Positions 1 to 5,702 are shown, numbered from the stretch's first letter. The stretch: DNA of 6,909 nucleotides from Ghiorsea sp. (GCA_027019685.1 JALUWH010000271.1:1-6909); one strand, 5' to 3'. Notes: generated by a model from the letters alone, not told the origin. Numbers and translations: made by a program.

Positions 1-2
1 GT

Positions 3-194
3 CCCAATATTGAAGAGACAGCTAACCTTGCCAAAGCGATTTCAATTCCTGTGATTGTATCAGGTGGTGTGGCGAAGATGGATGATGTGTTAAACTGTGC
101 CAAACATGTAGATGATGGTATTTGTGGTGCGATTACAGGTCGTGCAATTTATGAAAATACCATTGATTTCAAAAAAGCGATGGAGCTTCTATAA
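3..194 (+). CDS. hisA: HisA, ProFAR isomerase, C-terminal fragment (5' end outside window)
   Basis: The last 63 codons of a (beta/alpha)8-barrel protein read in one open frame from the left edge to TAA at 192-194. The visible part carries IPVIVSGGV (a phosphate-binding strand and glycine loop) and then GAITGRAIYENTIDFKKA, which is the typical beta8 and terminal helix of HisA. HisA isomerises ProFAR to PRFAR in the cytoplasm, the fourth step of histidine synthesis, and PRFAR is the substrate of the next gene, hisF. The stop codon is followed immediately by the hisF ATG, so the two are clearly in one operon. HisF has a similar half-barrel, but the GRAIYE ending and the hisF neighbour favour HisA. 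The start and N-terminal catalytic residues cannot be examined here. Confidence 0.9.
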   Translation, partial: PNIEETANLAKAISIPVIVSGGVAKMDDVLNCAKHVDDGICGAITGRAIYENTIDFKKAMELL

Positions 195-950
195 ATGTTA
201 TCCAAGCGTATTATTCCTTGCCTTGATGTTGCACATGGTCGTGTGGTTAAAGGCGTACAGTTTGTTGATATTATTGATGCTGGCGACCCCGTTGAAGCTG
301 CCATCAAATATGATGAGCAGGGTGCTGATGAACTAACCTTTTTGGATATTCGCGCCAGCCATGAAAGCCGTGATACCCTTTATCATATGGTCACCGAAGT
401 TGCTGAACACGTGTTTATGCCGCTCACAGTAGGTGGCGGCGTCAAAGCACTCAAAGATATTGAAGGTTTATTGCATGCGGGTGCAGATAAAGTGTCGATT
501 AACACCGCAGCGATTTTTAATCCTGAATTGGTCAAAGAAGCCGCCGAGCGCTTTGGTTCTTCAACAATTGTTGTTGCAGTTGATGCCAAGCGTGTAGATA
601 ACCACTGGGAATGTTTTACCCATGGTGGGCGTAAAGAAACAGGCATCAATGCCGTAGAATGGGCAAAACGTATGTCAGATTATGGTGCAGGCGAAATTCT
701 TTTAACAAGTATGGATGCTGATGGTACCAAAGCAGGTTATGATATTCCGCTTACTCGTGCTGTATCCGATGCGATTTCAGCTAATGTGGTGGCATCAGGC
801 GGCGTAGGTACGCTAGAGCATATGGCAGAAGGTTTAACGCAAGGTAAAGCTGATGCTGTGCTTGCAGCATCTATTTTTCACTTTGGTGAGTTTACCATTG
901 CTGAAACCAAACAGTATTTAGCGGGTAAAGGTATTCCTGTACGTTTATAA
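195..950 (+). CDS. hisF: HisF, cyclase subunit of imidazole glycerol phosphate synthase
   Basis: The 251-residue protein has the normal HisF length. It begins MLSKRIIPCLDVAHGRVVKG, with the catalytic Asp at residue 11 and the second catalytic Asp at residue 130 (AVDAKRV), the same numbers as in the well-studied Thermotoga enzyme. Phosphate-binding and barrel motifs are present: TVGGGV at about 78-83, SMDADGTKAGYD at 172-183 and ASGGVG at 200-205. With the glutaminase subunit HisH, which is not in the window, HisF converts PRFAR and ammonia to imidazole glycerol phosphate and AICAR. The ATG directly abuts the hisA stop, and GGAG at 182-185, inside the end of hisA, serves as ribosome binding site. 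It is the last gene of this plus-strand run: hisI/hisE do not follow, and the next gene is convergent. No key residue is missing. Confidence 0.97.
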   Translation: MLSKRIIPCLDVAHGRVVKGVQFVDIIDAGDPVEAAIKYDEQGADELTFLDIRASHESRDTLYHMVTEVAEHVFMPLTVGGGVKALKDIEGLLHAGADKVSINTAAIFNPELVKEAAERFGSSTIVVAVDAKRVDNHWECFTHGGRKETGINAVEWAKRMSDYGAGEILLTSMDADGTKAGYDIPLTRAVSDAISANVVASGGVGTLEHMAEGLTQGKADAVLAASIFHFGEFTIAETKQYLAGKGIPVRL

Positions 951-1006
951 GTCGAAAAACAATAGCGTTTCCCAAGAATGTTTGGTTACCCTTATATTTT
1001 TTTAGT

Positions 1007-1612
1007 CTATGGGTGCCACACTGGATGTTTATGCATCACTTTTTCAAATAGCGAGCTTTCTAGGTGAGTATTTAACCATGTTTGTAGTTTAGGATAGGGA
1101 GCTTTGTCAAACCATGCTTTATCTACAAAAGCAAATTGACGAATAAAGGGAAAAATAGCGAAATCGGCAAGCGTTGGTTGATTGCCAAATAAAAAGGTAA
1201 ACTGGCACAACTGTTGTTCTAGTTTTTGAAGGAAAAACTCAGCTTGTAAACGATAATCATTTTGTGAATATTCTGGGAACCGGTCGGCATATTTGTATTT
1301 ATCCAGCCAAGGTTTGAATGCATTGTCATTGTTTTCAATCAAGGTTAATGCTTCTTCTTGGCACCTTAACCAACCTTGTGGGTCATGTTGTTGCAATGCC
1401 CAAAGCATGATCTCTAAGCTTTCATCAATGACTTGTACATCTTCAAGAACCAATACAGGGACAGTGCCTTTGGGGGATACATCAAGCATGGCTTGAGGTT
1501 TGTTTTTTAGTAGAATTTCGCGGTGTTCAAGTTGTATGCCTGCATATATCAGTGCAAAACGCGCACGCATGGCATAAGGGCAGCGGCGGAAGGAATAAAG
1601 AATAGGTTTCAT
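1007..1612 (-). CDS. Glutathione S-transferase family protein, Omega-like
   Basis: The 201-residue protein has a thioredoxin-fold N-terminal domain (about 1-75) and an all-helical C-terminal domain (about 85-195). A CPYA motif at residues 11-14 within RRCPYAMRAR places the likely active cysteine at C11, as in Omega-class and related GSTs that use Cys rather than Tyr or Ser. The cis-proline is in TVPVL (P52), and the glutathione gamma-glutamyl contact pair is E64-S65 in DES. The C-terminal domain has the conserved helix-capping motif TLAD (147-150). Such proteins typically act as thiol transferases or deglutathionylating reductases in the cytoplasm; the substrate is unknown here. It stands alone, convergent with hisF and divergent from cmoA. 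No strong ribosome binding site precedes the ATG (complement of 1610-1612); only a weak GAAG is visible. No convincing hairpin terminator separates it from hisF. Confidence 0.88.
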   Translation of the reverse strand: MKPILYSFRRCPYAMRARFALIYAGIQLEHREILLKNKPQAMLDVSPKGTVPVLVLEDVQVIDESLEIMLWALQQHDPQGWLRCQEEALTLIENNDNAFKPWLDKYKYADRFPEYSQNDYRLQAEFFLQKLEQQLCQFTFLFGNQPTLADFAIFPFIRQFAFVDKAWFDKAPYPKLQTWLNTHLESSLFEKVMHKHPVWHP

Positions 1613-1665
1613 CTTGGGGAACTTCTAACACACGAAGAGTGTCTATCAAGTTGAATCATGGAAAG

Positions 1666-1685
1666 TAAGGGTAATTAAGGGTAAT
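1666..1685. repeat. Perfect 10-bp tandem duplication TAAGGGTAAT
   Basis: TAAGGGTAAT occurs twice head to tail at 1666-1675 and 1676-1685, in the 187-bp divergent gap between the GST gene and cmoA. It lies directly before the candidate cmoA -35 box. A reverse-oriented 9-mer of the same core (TTACCCTTA, 986-994) sits just past the other end of the GST gene. Tandem decamers spaced by one helical turn can be protein binding sites, but no regulator is known for this one, and a chance duplication is possible. Confidence 0.5.
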
Positions 1686-1689
1686 GGAT

Positions 1690-1717
1690 TTGCACTATTT
1701 CTTATGCAGTTTACCAT
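1690..1717 (+). promoter_or_regulatory. Possible sigma-70 promoter for cmoA-cysE
   Basis: TTGCAC (1690-1695) and TACCAT (1712-1717), separated by 16 bp, each resemble the -35 and -10 boxes at four of six positions. The placement is reasonable: a divergent intergenic region about 80 bp before the cmoA ATG. The match is weak and other AT-rich pairs nearby could serve instead. Confidence 0.25.
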
Positions 1718-1743
1718 GCAAAGATTAGTTAACGAAAGAAAAA

Positions 1744-1776
1744 CAACCATCTATTTTACATAGGTTGCCTTTTTTT
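1744..1776 (+). other. Hairpin followed by T7 in the cmoA leader (weak terminator or attenuator-like)
   Basis: CAACC (1744-1748) can pair with GGTTG (1763-1767) around a 14-nt loop, and seven T residues follow at 1770-1776. An A-rich run before the stem could pair partly with the T run. This has the form of an intrinsic terminator, but the stem is only 5 bp and the loop is large. Its place 24 nt before the cmoA start means it would either stop read-through from hisF or act inside a cmoA leader. No leader peptide or known riboswitch is recognised. Confidence 0.25.
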
Positions 1777-1799
1777 ATGCCAAGACTTTAGAGTAGGGC

Positions 1800-2531
1800 A
1801 TGGTTGAAAATGTGAAAGATATGTTGTTTATCCAAAAAGATGCTGCGCCGTTTGCTTTTGATGCGGATGTAACACGTGTATTTGAGGATATGATTCAACG
1901 CTCTGTACCGGGTTATGGCTTAACGCTGCAGATGATTTCTGTGATTGCAGGGCTTTATACCCAAGAAAATAGTAAATTATATGATTTGGGTTGTTCATTG
2001 GGCGCATCTACACTTGCCTTGGCGCATGGCATTAAGGTTGGTGGTGTGCAAATTATAGGGGTCGACAATTCGCAAGCTATGCTGGATAAATGTGCCGTTC
2101 ATATCACCTCAAGCCCTGTGCCTGTGAAGCTTGAACATGGTGATATTCAGCATGTTAGATTTGAGGATGCATCTGTGGTTGTATTGAATTTTACGCTACA
2201 ATTTATTGCCAAAGAGGAACGCTTAGCGTTGTTGCAACGTATTTATGCAGGTATGCGGCAGGGTGGGGTGTTGATTTTATCGGAAAAAGTGAGCTTTGCG
2301 GATGAATTTGTGCAAGATAAACATATTGCATTGCATGAGTCTTTTAAAAAAGCACAAGGTTATTCTGAGCTTGAAGTGAGCCGAAAACGTCAATCTTTAG
2401 AAAATGTGTTGATACCTGAACCTATTTCAGCGCATCATGCGCGCTTGCAGGCTGCTGGTTTTGCCAAGTCACAAACATGGTTTCAGTGTTTTAATTTTGT
2501 TTCGATGTTGGCGTATAAGACTGAAAAATAA
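1800..2531 (+). CDS. cmoA: CmoA, carboxy-S-adenosyl-L-methionine synthase
   Basis: The 243-residue protein matches the CmoA pattern along its whole length (E. coli CmoA is about 247 residues). It has the signature DMIQRSVPGY (30-39), the class I methyltransferase glycine motif YDLGCSLGAS (61-70), the acidic VDNS strand end (88-91), VVLNFTLQF (127-135), GYSELEVSRKR (187-197) and WFQCFNF (227-233). CmoA converts SAM and prephenate to carboxy-SAM, which CmoB uses to turn 5-hydroxyuridine at tRNA wobble position 34 into cmo5U, widening decoding. cmoB, often adjacent in other genomes, is not in the window. The ATG at 1800 gives an N-terminus that aligns with E. coli CmoA in length. Only a poor ribosome binding site is seen (GTAGGG, almost touching the ATG). 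cysE follows after 18 bp. Confidence 0.95.
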   Translation: MVENVKDMLFIQKDAAPFAFDADVTRVFEDMIQRSVPGYGLTLQMISVIAGLYTQENSKLYDLGCSLGASTLALAHGIKVGGVQIIGVDNSQAMLDKCAVHITSSPVPVKLEHGDIQHVRFEDASVVVLNFTLQFIAKEERLALLQRIYAGMRQGGVLILSEKVSFADEFVQDKHIALHESFKKAQGYSELEVSRKRQSLENVLIPEPISAHHARLQAAGFAKSQTWFQCFNFVSMLAYKTEK

Positions 2532-2549
2532 AAAAAGTATGGTGAGGAT

Positions 2550-3302
2550 ATGATAAAAGGAATCAGGGAAGACATTCAAACCGCGTTTGAGCGTGACCCC
2601 GCAGCATGTTCTGTTTGGACAGTGCTCACTTGCTATCCAGGGCTTCATGCGATTTGGTTTTACCGTGTGGCTCATTCCTTTTGGCGTTTGGGCTTGCATT
2701 GGATAGCAAGGTTTATCATGCATATTGCCCGATGGCTCACAGGTATTGAAATTCATCCTGGAGCTACCATTGGGCGCAGGTTTTTTATTGACCACGGTAT
2801 GGGTATTGTGATTGGTGAGACCACTGAAATTGAAGAAGACGTGACTTTGTATCATGGTGTTACATTGGGTGGTACGACATGGGTTGCAGAAAAACGACAT
2901 CCTACCTTACAAAAAGGTGTGGTCATTGGTGCAGGTGCGAAGATTTTAGGCCCTATTACCATTGGTGAGCAATCAAGGGTTGGCTCTAATTCTGTGGTGC
3001 TTAAAGATGTGCCCGCGCATAGCACAGTGGTCGGTATTCCTGGTTCTGTGGTTGGTAAAACAGACACCATGTTAGAAGATGGTAAAATTAATCTTGATCA
3101 CCATTTAATGCCCAATCCCGTGGCAGAAGCGATTAAACATGTGTTGCAGATGGTGGATGATGTGAATGCACGCGTGGATAATATTCAAGTTGATACTGAA
3201 AAGTGCAGTGTAAAAGAGCCGAAGCAAGAGAAAGATATAGCTAAAGATATGAAAAAAGAGCACGATAAAATTCAGAAGTTTTTAGATGGGGAAGGTATTT
3301 AA
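2550..3302 (+). CDS. cysE: CysE, serine O-acetyltransferase
   Basis: The 250-residue enzyme transfers acetyl from acetyl-CoA to serine, giving O-acetylserine, the committed step of cysteine synthesis. An N-terminal helical part (about 1-65) contains YPGLHAIWFYRVAH. A left-handed beta-helix of hexapeptide repeats (about 66-170) then includes IEIHPGATIG, FIDHGMGIVIGET, GVTLGG, KRHPTL and VIGAGAKILG. The DH pair at 81-82 supplies the catalytic histidine, and E67 occupies the partner acidic position, as in the shorter Bacillus-type enzymes. After the beta-helix a charged, Lys/Glu-rich tail of about 75 residues ends in DGEGI; a C-terminal Ile after an acidic-glycine stretch docks into CysK in well-studied cysteine synthase complexes. 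A good ribosome binding site, GGTGAGG, lies 2 nt before the ATG codon region at 2541-2547. It sits 18 bp after cmoA, so co-transcription is likely. Confidence 0.96.
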   Translation: MIKGIREDIQTAFERDPAACSVWTVLTCYPGLHAIWFYRVAHSFWRLGLHWIARFIMHIARWLTGIEIHPGATIGRRFFIDHGMGIVIGETTEIEEDVTLYHGVTLGGTTWVAEKRHPTLQKGVVIGAGAKILGPITIGEQSRVGSNSVVLKDVPAHSTVVGIPGSVVGKTDTMLEDGKINLDHHLMPNPVAEAIKHVLQMVDDVNARVDNIQVDTEKCSVKEPKQEKDIAKDMKKEHDKIQKFLDGEGI

Positions 3303-3336
3303 GGAAGCTATGTTTGACGCATAGACACCGTTCCTT
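3301..3336 (+). other. Two-tier hairpin at the end of cysE, without a T tract
   Basis: AAGGAA (3301-3306, overlapping the cysE stop codon) pairs with TTCCTT (3331-3336). Inside it, CTATG (3308-3312) pairs with CATAG (3320-3324) around a 7-nt loop, leaving an asymmetric internal bulge. No run of T follows, so it is not a standard intrinsic terminator. It could protect the 3' end of a cysE message or act as a pause site. The pairing is seen in the sequence; the role is inferred. Confidence 0.35.
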
Positions 3337-3377
3337 ACGTTCAGCAGTATGTCCTTAAACAAGGTGGTTAGCGATGA

Positions 3378-3404
3378 TTGCAAATTTGCTAATGACATTA
3401 TAAA
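3378..3404 (+). promoter_or_regulatory. Probable promoter of the rpsP-rimM-trmD(-pdxJ) operon
   Basis: TATAAA (3399-3404) matches the -10 consensus at five of six bases. TTGCAA (3378-3383) is a fair -35 box, 15 bp upstream; the spacing becomes 16 bp if the -10 is read one base later. It lies 44 bp before the rpsP start in the 145-bp gap after cysE, which is where a separate ribosomal-protein promoter is expected. A perfect palindrome GCAAATTTGC (3380-3389) overlaps the -35 box. Confidence 0.45.
3380..3389. repeat. Perfect 10-bp palindrome overlapping the rpsP -35 box
   Basis: GCAAATTTGC reads the same on both strands and overlaps the candidate -35 hexamer and spacer of the rpsP promoter. It is a possible operator half or full site, or simply AT-rich promoter sequence. 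No specific regulator can be named. Confidence 0.4.
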
Positions 3405-3447
3405 TCTTGACGCTAAAGTGCGCCATCCTTATTGGAGGTTTATTGAA

Positions 3448-3690
3448 ATGGCAACAGTTATTCGCTTACAACGTGGTGGACGCAAAAAGCGCCCTTTTTA
3501 TGCAGTAGTCGTGATGGACTCACGCAATCGTCGTGATGGTGCGTTCATTGAAAAAGTGGGCTACTTCGACCCTTGTAAAGACCCGGAAGTGATTGAGTTG
3601 GATATGGAAGCTATCAAGAAGTGGACCGATACAGGTGCGCAAGTATCTGATCGTGTTGCATATCTAATCAAACAATCTTCTAAAGCTTAG
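3448..3690 (+). CDS. rpsP: Ribosomal protein S16
   Basis: This 80-residue small-subunit protein starts MATVIRLQRGGRKKRPFYAV, the standard S16 N-terminus, and continues with VVMDSRNRRDGAFIEKVGYFDP and a KWTDTGAQVSDRV segment typical of the family. S16 is an early-binding protein of the 30S body that contacts 16S rRNA. The frame is open a further 33 codons upstream to 3349, but the start is set at 3448 because the S16 homology begins there and a strong ribosome binding site, GGAGG (3434-3438), lies 9 nt before it. The upstream extension has no S16 character. The rimM start follows after one nucleotide, and trmD overlaps rimM, giving the conserved rpsP-rimM-trmD operon. Confidence 0.97.
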   Translation: MATVIRLQRGGRKKRPFYAVVVMDSRNRRDGAFIEKVGYFDPCKDPEVIELDMEAIKKWTDTGAQVSDRVAYLIKQSSKA

Positions 3691-3691
3691 T

Positions 3692-4222
3692 TTGTTATAC
3701 ATTGGCGACATTCTCAACCCGCATGGGTTGAAGGGTTCGCTTATTGTGTTTTCGCATACCCGGCCTGCTAACGCAGTTGCCGGGTATTTGCGTTGGTACA
3801 TAGGCAAAGAAGAATCCCAAGTCACGGAATATACAGTTGTGGACTGTCATCAGCACAAAAAGCGTATTTTGGCTAAACTTGAAGGCATTGAACACATCAA
3901 TCAGGCAGAAGCTTTGAAGGGTATGAAGATTTTTGTGCCTGAAGATGAAGTGGAAGTTGATGAAGATGAATTTCTTTGGCAAGACTTGATTGGCTGCATT
4001 GTGGTTGACCAAGTAGGTAACAAACTTGGCGAGGTTACAGCTTTGCATGAATACGGTGCACAAGATAATTTAGAAATAAAAACCACAAAAGATATGGATG
4101 AATCGGGTGAGTGGTTATTACCCTTTATTGAAGATGTGATTGTGGAAGTAGATTTGGATGCACGAAAGATTCAAGTTGAACTGTTAGACGGAATGGACGC
4201 ATGTTTCTCACCCAGATCTTAA
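3692..4222 (+). CDS. rimM: RimM, 16S rRNA processing / 30S assembly factor
   Basis: The 176-residue protein binds S19 and assists maturation of the 30S head. The N-terminal RimM barrel (about 1-85) has the glycine-rich PHGLKG motif (10-15) and LEGIEHINQAEALKG (63-77). The C-terminal PRC-barrel (about 93-168) has EFLWQDLIG (93-101) and LPFIEDVIVEVDL (143-155). The only plausible start is TTG at 3692: an in-frame TAA lies at 3665-3667, and the PHG motif begins just nine codons after the TTG. No good ribosome binding site precedes it, and the gap to the rpsP stop is one base, so translation is probably coupled to rpsP. The last 22 nt overlap trmD, adding a short tail (ACFSPRS) beyond the usual family end. 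Acidic stretches at 84-95 lie in the linker between the domains. Confidence 0.94.
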   Translation: MLYIGDILNPHGLKGSLIVFSHTRPANAVAGYLRWYIGKEESQVTEYTVVDCHQHKKRILAKLEGIEHINQAEALKGMKIFVPEDEVEVDEDEFLWQDLIGCIVVDQVGNKLGEVTALHEYGAQDNLEIKTTKDMDESGEWLLPFIEDVIVEVDLDARKIQVELLDGMDACFSPRS

Positions 4223-4872
4223 CTTTATTTCCTGAGTTTTTTGATTCACCATTAAGTTGCTCAATTCCCAAGCGTGCCATTGCCGATGGTGCGGTTTCTG
4301 TGGATTGCATTCAAATTCGTGATTTTGCCAAAGGTAAACATAAAAATGTGGATGATGCGCCATATGGTGGCGGGCCAGGCATGCTGATGAAGGCAGAGCC
4401 TGTGGTTGCTGCAATTGCTGAAGCAAGAAAGCGACAGCCCAATACGCATGTGGTGATGCTTACACCTACAGGTAATACATTTAATCAAGCTAAAGCTTTG
4501 GAATATATTGATAAAGAAAGTATCACTTTATTGTGTGGTCGTTATGAAGGTTTTGATGAGCGCATTGTTGATTATGTGGATGAAGAATTATCTTTGGGTG
4601 ATTATGTGCTTTCAGGTGGGGAGCCTGCGGCGATGTGTGTATTGGATGCTGTGATTCGTCTTTTGCCAGGTGTGCTGGGCAGCCCTGAATCGGCGGTGTT
4701 GGATTCATTTACTGAAGAAGGTATGGTGGATTGGCCACATTATACACGCCCTGAAGTGTTTGATGGTAAGGCTGTGCCTAAAGTTTTGCTTAGTGGTGAC
4801 CATGCCAAGATACAGGCTTGGCGCGAGGAACAAGCAAGGTTAAGAAGCTTAAAGCGTAAGGCTAGTAAATAA
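4201..4872 (+). CDS. trmD: TrmD, tRNA (guanine-37-N1)-methyltransferase
   Basis: The 223-residue protein methylates G37, next to the anticodon of tRNAs reading CNN codons, and so prevents +1 frameshifting. It is a SPOUT (trefoil-knot) enzyme that works as a dimer. Visible motifs are LTLFPEFF (7-14), IRDFAKGKHKNVDDAPYGGGPGM (39-61; SAM side and G37 pocket), LLCGRYEGFDER (110-121), SLGDYVLSGGEPA (131-143; knot loops around SAM) and the hinge DSFTEEG followed by PHYTRPE (179-185). D168 and R153 correspond to the catalytic Asp and conserved Arg of the E. coli enzyme. The ATG lies inside rimM, overlapping it by 22 nt, with only a weak GGA-type ribosome binding site, so translation is probably coupled. 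The length is slightly short of E. coli TrmD (about 255), lacking part of the C-terminal helical extension, which varies within the family. rplS, the common next gene, is absent. Confidence 0.97.
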   Translation: MFLTQILTLFPEFFDSPLSCSIPKRAIADGAVSVDCIQIRDFAKGKHKNVDDAPYGGGPGMLMKAEPVVAAIAEARKRQPNTHVVMLTPTGNTFNQAKALEYIDKESITLLCGRYEGFDERIVDYVDEELSLGDYVLSGGEPAAMCVLDAVIRLLPGVLGSPESAVLDSFTEEGMVDWPHYTRPEVFDGKAVPKVLLSGDHAKIQAWREEQARLRSLKRKASK

Positions 4873-4888
4873 GTAAGAGGACTTAAAT

Positions 4889-5608
4889 ATGCATTTAGGT
4901 GTAAATATCGACCATATCGCCACATTAAGGCAAGCAAGGCTTACAACTTACCCTTGCCCCATCCAAGCTGCAAAAGACTGCTTAGAAGCAGGTGCTGATG
5001 GCATTACAGCGCACTTGAGAGAAGACCGCCGTCATATCCAAGATAAAGACATGGAAACCCTTGCTGCCATGGCAAAAGCAGGTGAGTTGCACTTAAATAT
5101 GGAAATGGCTGCTACCGATGAAATGGTAAGCATTGCTTGCAAGCTTCAACCACAAGCGGTGTGTTTGGTGCCTGAAAGTAGGGAAGAGCTAACTACGGAA
5201 GGTGGATTGGATGTTGCAGGGCATTTAGTGCGTATGACAGATGTTGTAGATCGCTTAAATGATGCAGGGTGTGCTGTGTCTATGTTTATCGACCCTGATA
5301 CCAAACAAATTGATGCCAGCAAACAAATTGAAGCTGCTGTTATTGAGTTACATACAGGTCATTATGCCAATTTTGAAGGCGCACAACAGCAGTTAGAACT
5401 CAAAAGTATTCAAGAAGCTGCCAGATATGCGGATGGTTTAGGTTTAGTTGTGCATGCTGGTCATGGTTTAACTTTAGACAATACAAAACCTATGGTGAAT
5501 ATCCCTGAAATCATTGGGTTAAATATTGGTCATGCTATTGTTGCAGATGCTCTTTTTGTTGGAATGAAACAAGCAACAGCTAATTTTAAGGCTTTAATGC
5601 AACGATAA
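4889..5608 (+). CDS. pdxJ: PdxJ, pyridoxine 5'-phosphate synthase
   Basis: This 239-residue (beta/alpha)8-barrel enzyme condenses 1-deoxyxylulose 5-phosphate with 3-amino-2-oxopropyl phosphate to pyridoxine 5'-phosphate in the DXP-dependent vitamin B6 pathway. Conserved blocks are GVNIDHIATLRQAR (4-17), ITAHLREDRRHIQD (39-52, with H42), LNMEMA (69-74, with E72), VCLVPE (91-96), ELHTGHYA (153-160), VVHAGHGL (187-194, with H192) and LNIGHAIV (211-218). H42, E72 and H192 match the catalytic His, Glu and His of E. coli PdxJ. Length is normal. GAGG (4877-4880) lies 8 nt before the ATG. It begins 16 bp after trmD and probably shares its transcript. No hairpin terminator is visible in the roughly 45 bp before the tRNA promoter. 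acpS, which follows pdxJ in many proteobacteria, is not here. Confidence 0.97.
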   Translation: MHLGVNIDHIATLRQARLTTYPCPIQAAKDCLEAGADGITAHLREDRRHIQDKDMETLAAMAKAGELHLNMEMAATDEMVSIACKLQPQAVCLVPESREELTTEGGLDVAGHLVRMTDVVDRLNDAGCAVSMFIDPDTKQIDASKQIEAAVIELHTGHYANFEGAQQQLELKSIQEAARYADGLGLVVHAGHGLTLDNTKPMVNIPEIIGLNIGHAIVADALFVGMKQATANFKALMQR

Positions 5609-5652
5609 AATAACCCCTTTTCCTACTCTTCTTTGAGCATGAAAATAGATGG

Positions 5653-5687
5653 TTGACACATGAAACCTTGGCGATAAAGTTCGCCGC
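5653..5687 (+). promoter_or_regulatory. Promoter of tRNA-Glu, stringent-type
   Basis: A perfect -35 box TTGACA (5653-5658) is followed after 16 bp by TAAAGT (5675-5680), a moderate -10. The bases after it (TCGCCGCG, 5681-5688) form a GC-rich discriminator, the feature that makes stable-RNA promoters sensitive to ppGpp in proteobacteria. Transcription would begin near 5687, leaving a leader of about 16 nt before the mature tRNA. The exact -10 register is uncertain, since GATAAA (5673-5678) is an alternative with short spacing. Confidence 0.65.
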
Positions 5688-5702
5688 GTCTGAAACGACT
5701 AT

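Noticed and set aside
112..336. 74-codon plus-strand ORF across the hisA-hisF junction
   Set aside because: It is out of frame with both conserved genes and encodes low-complexity hydrophobic sequence; a frame shadow.
951..1006. Terminator between hisF and the convergent GST gene
   Set aside because: There is a T7 run at 997-1003, but the only nearby stems (CCAA/TTGG and AAAC/GTTT) are 4 bp and badly spaced.
1622..1649. Minus-strand promoter for the GST gene (TTGATA, 16 bp, TAGAAG)
   Set aside because: It would start transcription only 2-4 nt before the ATG, implying a leaderless message; the -10 match is poor, so I do not call it.
2469..2900. 143-codon minus-strand ORF opposite cmoA/cysE
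   Set aside because: It lies antisense to two well-conserved genes, has no recognisable motif or ribosome binding site, and is rich in His/Thr/Asn/Pro as typical of antisense frames.
3349..3447. N-terminal extension of rpsP by 33 codons
   Set aside because: S16 homology begins exactly at the ATG at 3448, which has a GGAGG ribosome binding site 9 nt upstream; the extension overlaps the promoter region and has no family similarity.
3695..4063. 122-codon minus-strand ORF opposite rimM
   Set aside because: Antisense shadow of a conserved gene with no coding evidence.
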